Part shown: positions 5,850 through 7,291 of the stretch, piece after piece
How the letters are laid out: each line of letters opens with the position of its first letter
Numbering within the stretch: the first letter of the stretch is position 1
From: JBAPRR01 sp049281195
GTDB lineage: Bacteria; Actinomycetota; Acidimicrobiia; Acidimicrobiales; CAVXTF01
Direction of reading: 5' to 3'
Length of the DNA stretch: 7,291 nt
Assembly (NCBI GenBank): GCA_049281195.1
Contig: JBAPRR010000406.1
Span: 1-7,291 of the forward strand
Notes under the pieces: model-generated
What the model was told of the DNA's origin: nothing
The model's input: only the letters and a program-made list of their open reading frames with translations
Database searches by the model: none
Translations under genes and position numbers: made by a program

Positions 5850-7291
5850 TTGAACGATCGCAGCACAAAGGTCCCCACCGGCGGCCCGCATGAGCAACGG
5901 TTGAGGGCCCTGGACGGCATAAGGGCCTTTGCGGTCACCGCCGTGATCCTCTTCCACGCCGGGATCACGGCCGTCAGCGGGGGATTGCTCGGGGTGGACG
6001 TGTTCTTCGTCCTTTCCGGATTCCTCATAACGAGCCTGCTGTGCACTGAGCACGGCAGGAGCGGTTCCATCCGGCTGGGCCGGTTCTGGGCCGCCCGGGC
6101 GCGACGTTTGCTTCCTGGTCTGTTCGTCTTGTTGATCGGGATCGCGGTATTCGCATGGATATTCCGCCAGACGCTCGACCTGTCGAGCATCCGGGGCGAC
6201 GCGATAGCGACACTGCTCTACGTGGCGAACTGGCACTTCATCCTGTCGGGTCAGAGCTACTTCGAGCAGGCGCTCGCGCCGTCACCGCTGCTTCATATGT
6301 GGTCGCTGGCGGTGGAGGAGCAGTACTACCTGGTGTGGCCGCTCGTGGCGGTATTCGTTCTCTCGAAGAAGGGCCCGCGCGGCCTGGCCCTGGTTGCGTC
6401 GATCGGCGCGGCACTTTCTGCGCTTCTCATGGCCGTGATGTTCCTGGAAGGCTTCTCGACCGACCGCCTCTATTACGGGACCGACACCCGCGCGCAGGCT
6501 CTTCTAGTGGGCTCCGCTCTGGGAGCACTCGCTTCACAGCGTGAGTGGAGGGTCATCCCACAGGGTTGGGCAGAAAACCGAACCGGAAGAGTTTCGGGGA
6601 CCCTCATGTGGGTCACGGGTGCAGCTGCTCTCATCTGGTTCTGGCACGACCTGAACGGACAGAACCCGTTTCTCTACGAAGGCGGGTTCCTGTTGGTTGC
6701 ACTCGCGTCTGGCGCCGTGATCACGAATGTGACCAGTTGGCGCTCCTCGGTGCTCTCGAAGTTCCTGTCGCTCGGTTCGATTACCTACATAGGTCGCATC
6801 TCGTACGGCTTGTACCTGTACCACTGGCCGCTTTTCCTGGCGATCGATCATGCGCACACCGGCATGTCGGGAGCGACGCTTCTGGCAGTCCGGTTGGCGG
6901 CAACGCTCGCGGCCGCGGTCGTCTCGTTCCACCTGATCGAGCAGCCCATCCGCCGGGGCGCGTTCGCCAAAACCTGGCGCGGGCTCGGCATAGCCGGAGC
7001 GACGGCGGCAGCGACGTGCGTGGTGATAGTCGTTGCGACCATTCCACCTGCTTTCGCCAATGTGGAGGTCGCCCGGGAGCCGACACACATAACTGATACA
7101 GAGCGTCGGCTGCTCGCCGAACACCACGCTTTCACCACGAACCCGATCAGGTTCTTGTTGGTGGGCGATTCTGTGGCGTTGACGGCGGGAGAAGGACTGA
7201 GAGTCGAGTCGCAACAGCGTTACGGAGTCCGGATCTTCGATTGGGGAATAGCAGGGTGCGACCTCACCACCGATGCGACAGTGGTGTACGA
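5850..7291 (+). CDS. OafA-type membrane acyltransferase with SGNH domain (paralog 2), cut by right edge
   Basis: This is a second acyltransferase-3/SGNH protein, with the same predicted role as its upstream neighbour; 480 residues are visible and no stop is reached. Motifs appear in the same order: LRALDGIRAF (Arg25), His36 in VILFHAG, GVDVFFVLSGFLITSLL, FWAARARRLLPGL, LLHMWSLAVEEQYYLVWP, YYGTDTRAQALLVG, GRISYGLYLYHWPLF and EQPIRRG (364-370). The outer SGNH part opens with FLLVGDSVAL (GDS at 439-441) and then GIAGCDL, whose Cys matches Cys500 of the first copy. The DxxH block lies beyond the window. The start is TTG 5850; no ATG or GTG is available in frame before the conserved block, and the stop upstream in frame is at 5808. 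The ribosome binding site is weak (AGGCGG at 5837-5842, 7 nt away). The 65-bp gap to the first paralog suggests cotranscription. Confidence 0.92.
   Translation, partial: MNDRSTKVPTGGPHEQRLRALDGIRAFAVTAVILFHAGITAVSGGLLGVDVFFVLSGFLITSLLCTEHGRSGSIRLGRFWAARARRLLPGLFVLLIGIAVFAWIFRQTLDLSSIRGDAIATLLYVANWHFILSGQSYFEQALAPSPLLHMWSLAVEEQYYLVWPLVAVFVLSKKGPRGLALVASIGAALSALLMAVMFLEGFSTDRLYYGTDTRAQALLVGSALGALASQREWRVIPQGWAENRTGRVSGTLMWVTGAAALIWFWHDLNGQNPFLYEGGFLLVALASGAVITNVTSWRSSVLSKFLSLGSITYIGRISYGLYLYHWPLFLAIDHAHTGMSGATLLAVRLAATLAAAVVSFHLIEQPIRRGAFAKTWRGLGIAGATAAATCVVIVVATIPPAFANVEVAREPTHITDTERRLLAEHHAFTTNPIRFLLVGDSVALTAGEGLRVESQQRYGVRIFDWGIAGCDLTTDATVVY

Noticed and set aside
3844..6019. A 17-nt identical segment in both acyltransferases (3844-3860 and 6003-6019) as a possible recombination repeat
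   Set aside because: It encodes the conserved FFVLSG motif in both genes at the same place, so shared protein constraint explains it without any repeat element.
1..7291. tRNA or rRNA genes, insertion sequences, CRISPR arrays, riboswitches
   Set aside because: Non-coding gaps total only about 300 bases (1985-2122, 3528-3630, 5785-5849), and none shows a cloverleaf, terminal inverted repeats, regular spaced repeats or a known aptamer core.

Overview
The window is high-GC DNA, dense with genes, that looks like a chromosomal cell-envelope region of an actinobacterium. Three things point there: an AftD/DUF3367-type arabinofuranosyltransferase-like protein, GC-rich third codon positions, and GTG or TTG starts at every gene. 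The CoaE here lacks the C-terminal extra domain that mycobacterial CoaE carries, so I favour a lineage outside Mycobacteriales, possibly Acidimicrobiia or a relative. That placement is inference.

Layout. (1) Minus strand, from about 1984 to the left edge: the first ~661 residues of a large GT-C membrane glycosyltransferase of the AftD type, running off the window. (2) 1985-2122: a 138-bp divergent intergenic region holding possible promoters and a small repeat cluster. (3) Plus strand 2123-2905: a class I SAM-dependent methyltransferase. (4) 2907-3527: coaE, dephospho-CoA kinase, one base after the methyltransferase. (5) 3631-5784: a complete membrane acyltransferase of the OafA type with a C-terminal extracytoplasmic SGNH domain. 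(6) 5850 to the right edge: a second, paralogous OafA-SGNH protein, cut off shortly after its GDS motif.

Working together. The AftD-like enzyme would add sugars, probably arabinofuranose from a polyprenyl-phosphate donor, to an envelope glycan outside the membrane. The two OafA-SGNH proteins would move acyl groups across the membrane onto such a glycan. In mycobacteria, SucT, an enzyme of this general architecture, succinylates arabinan. CoaE makes the CoA that such acyl donors depend on, though it is an essential housekeeping enzyme and its position may be coincidental. The methyltransferase substrate is unknown.

I found no tRNA, rRNA, mobile element or CRISPR array, and no clear terminator. 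Nothing here is convincingly a new system. The most interesting content is the pairing of an AftD-like enzyme with tandem acyltransferase paralogs, together with the complete absence of ATG starts.
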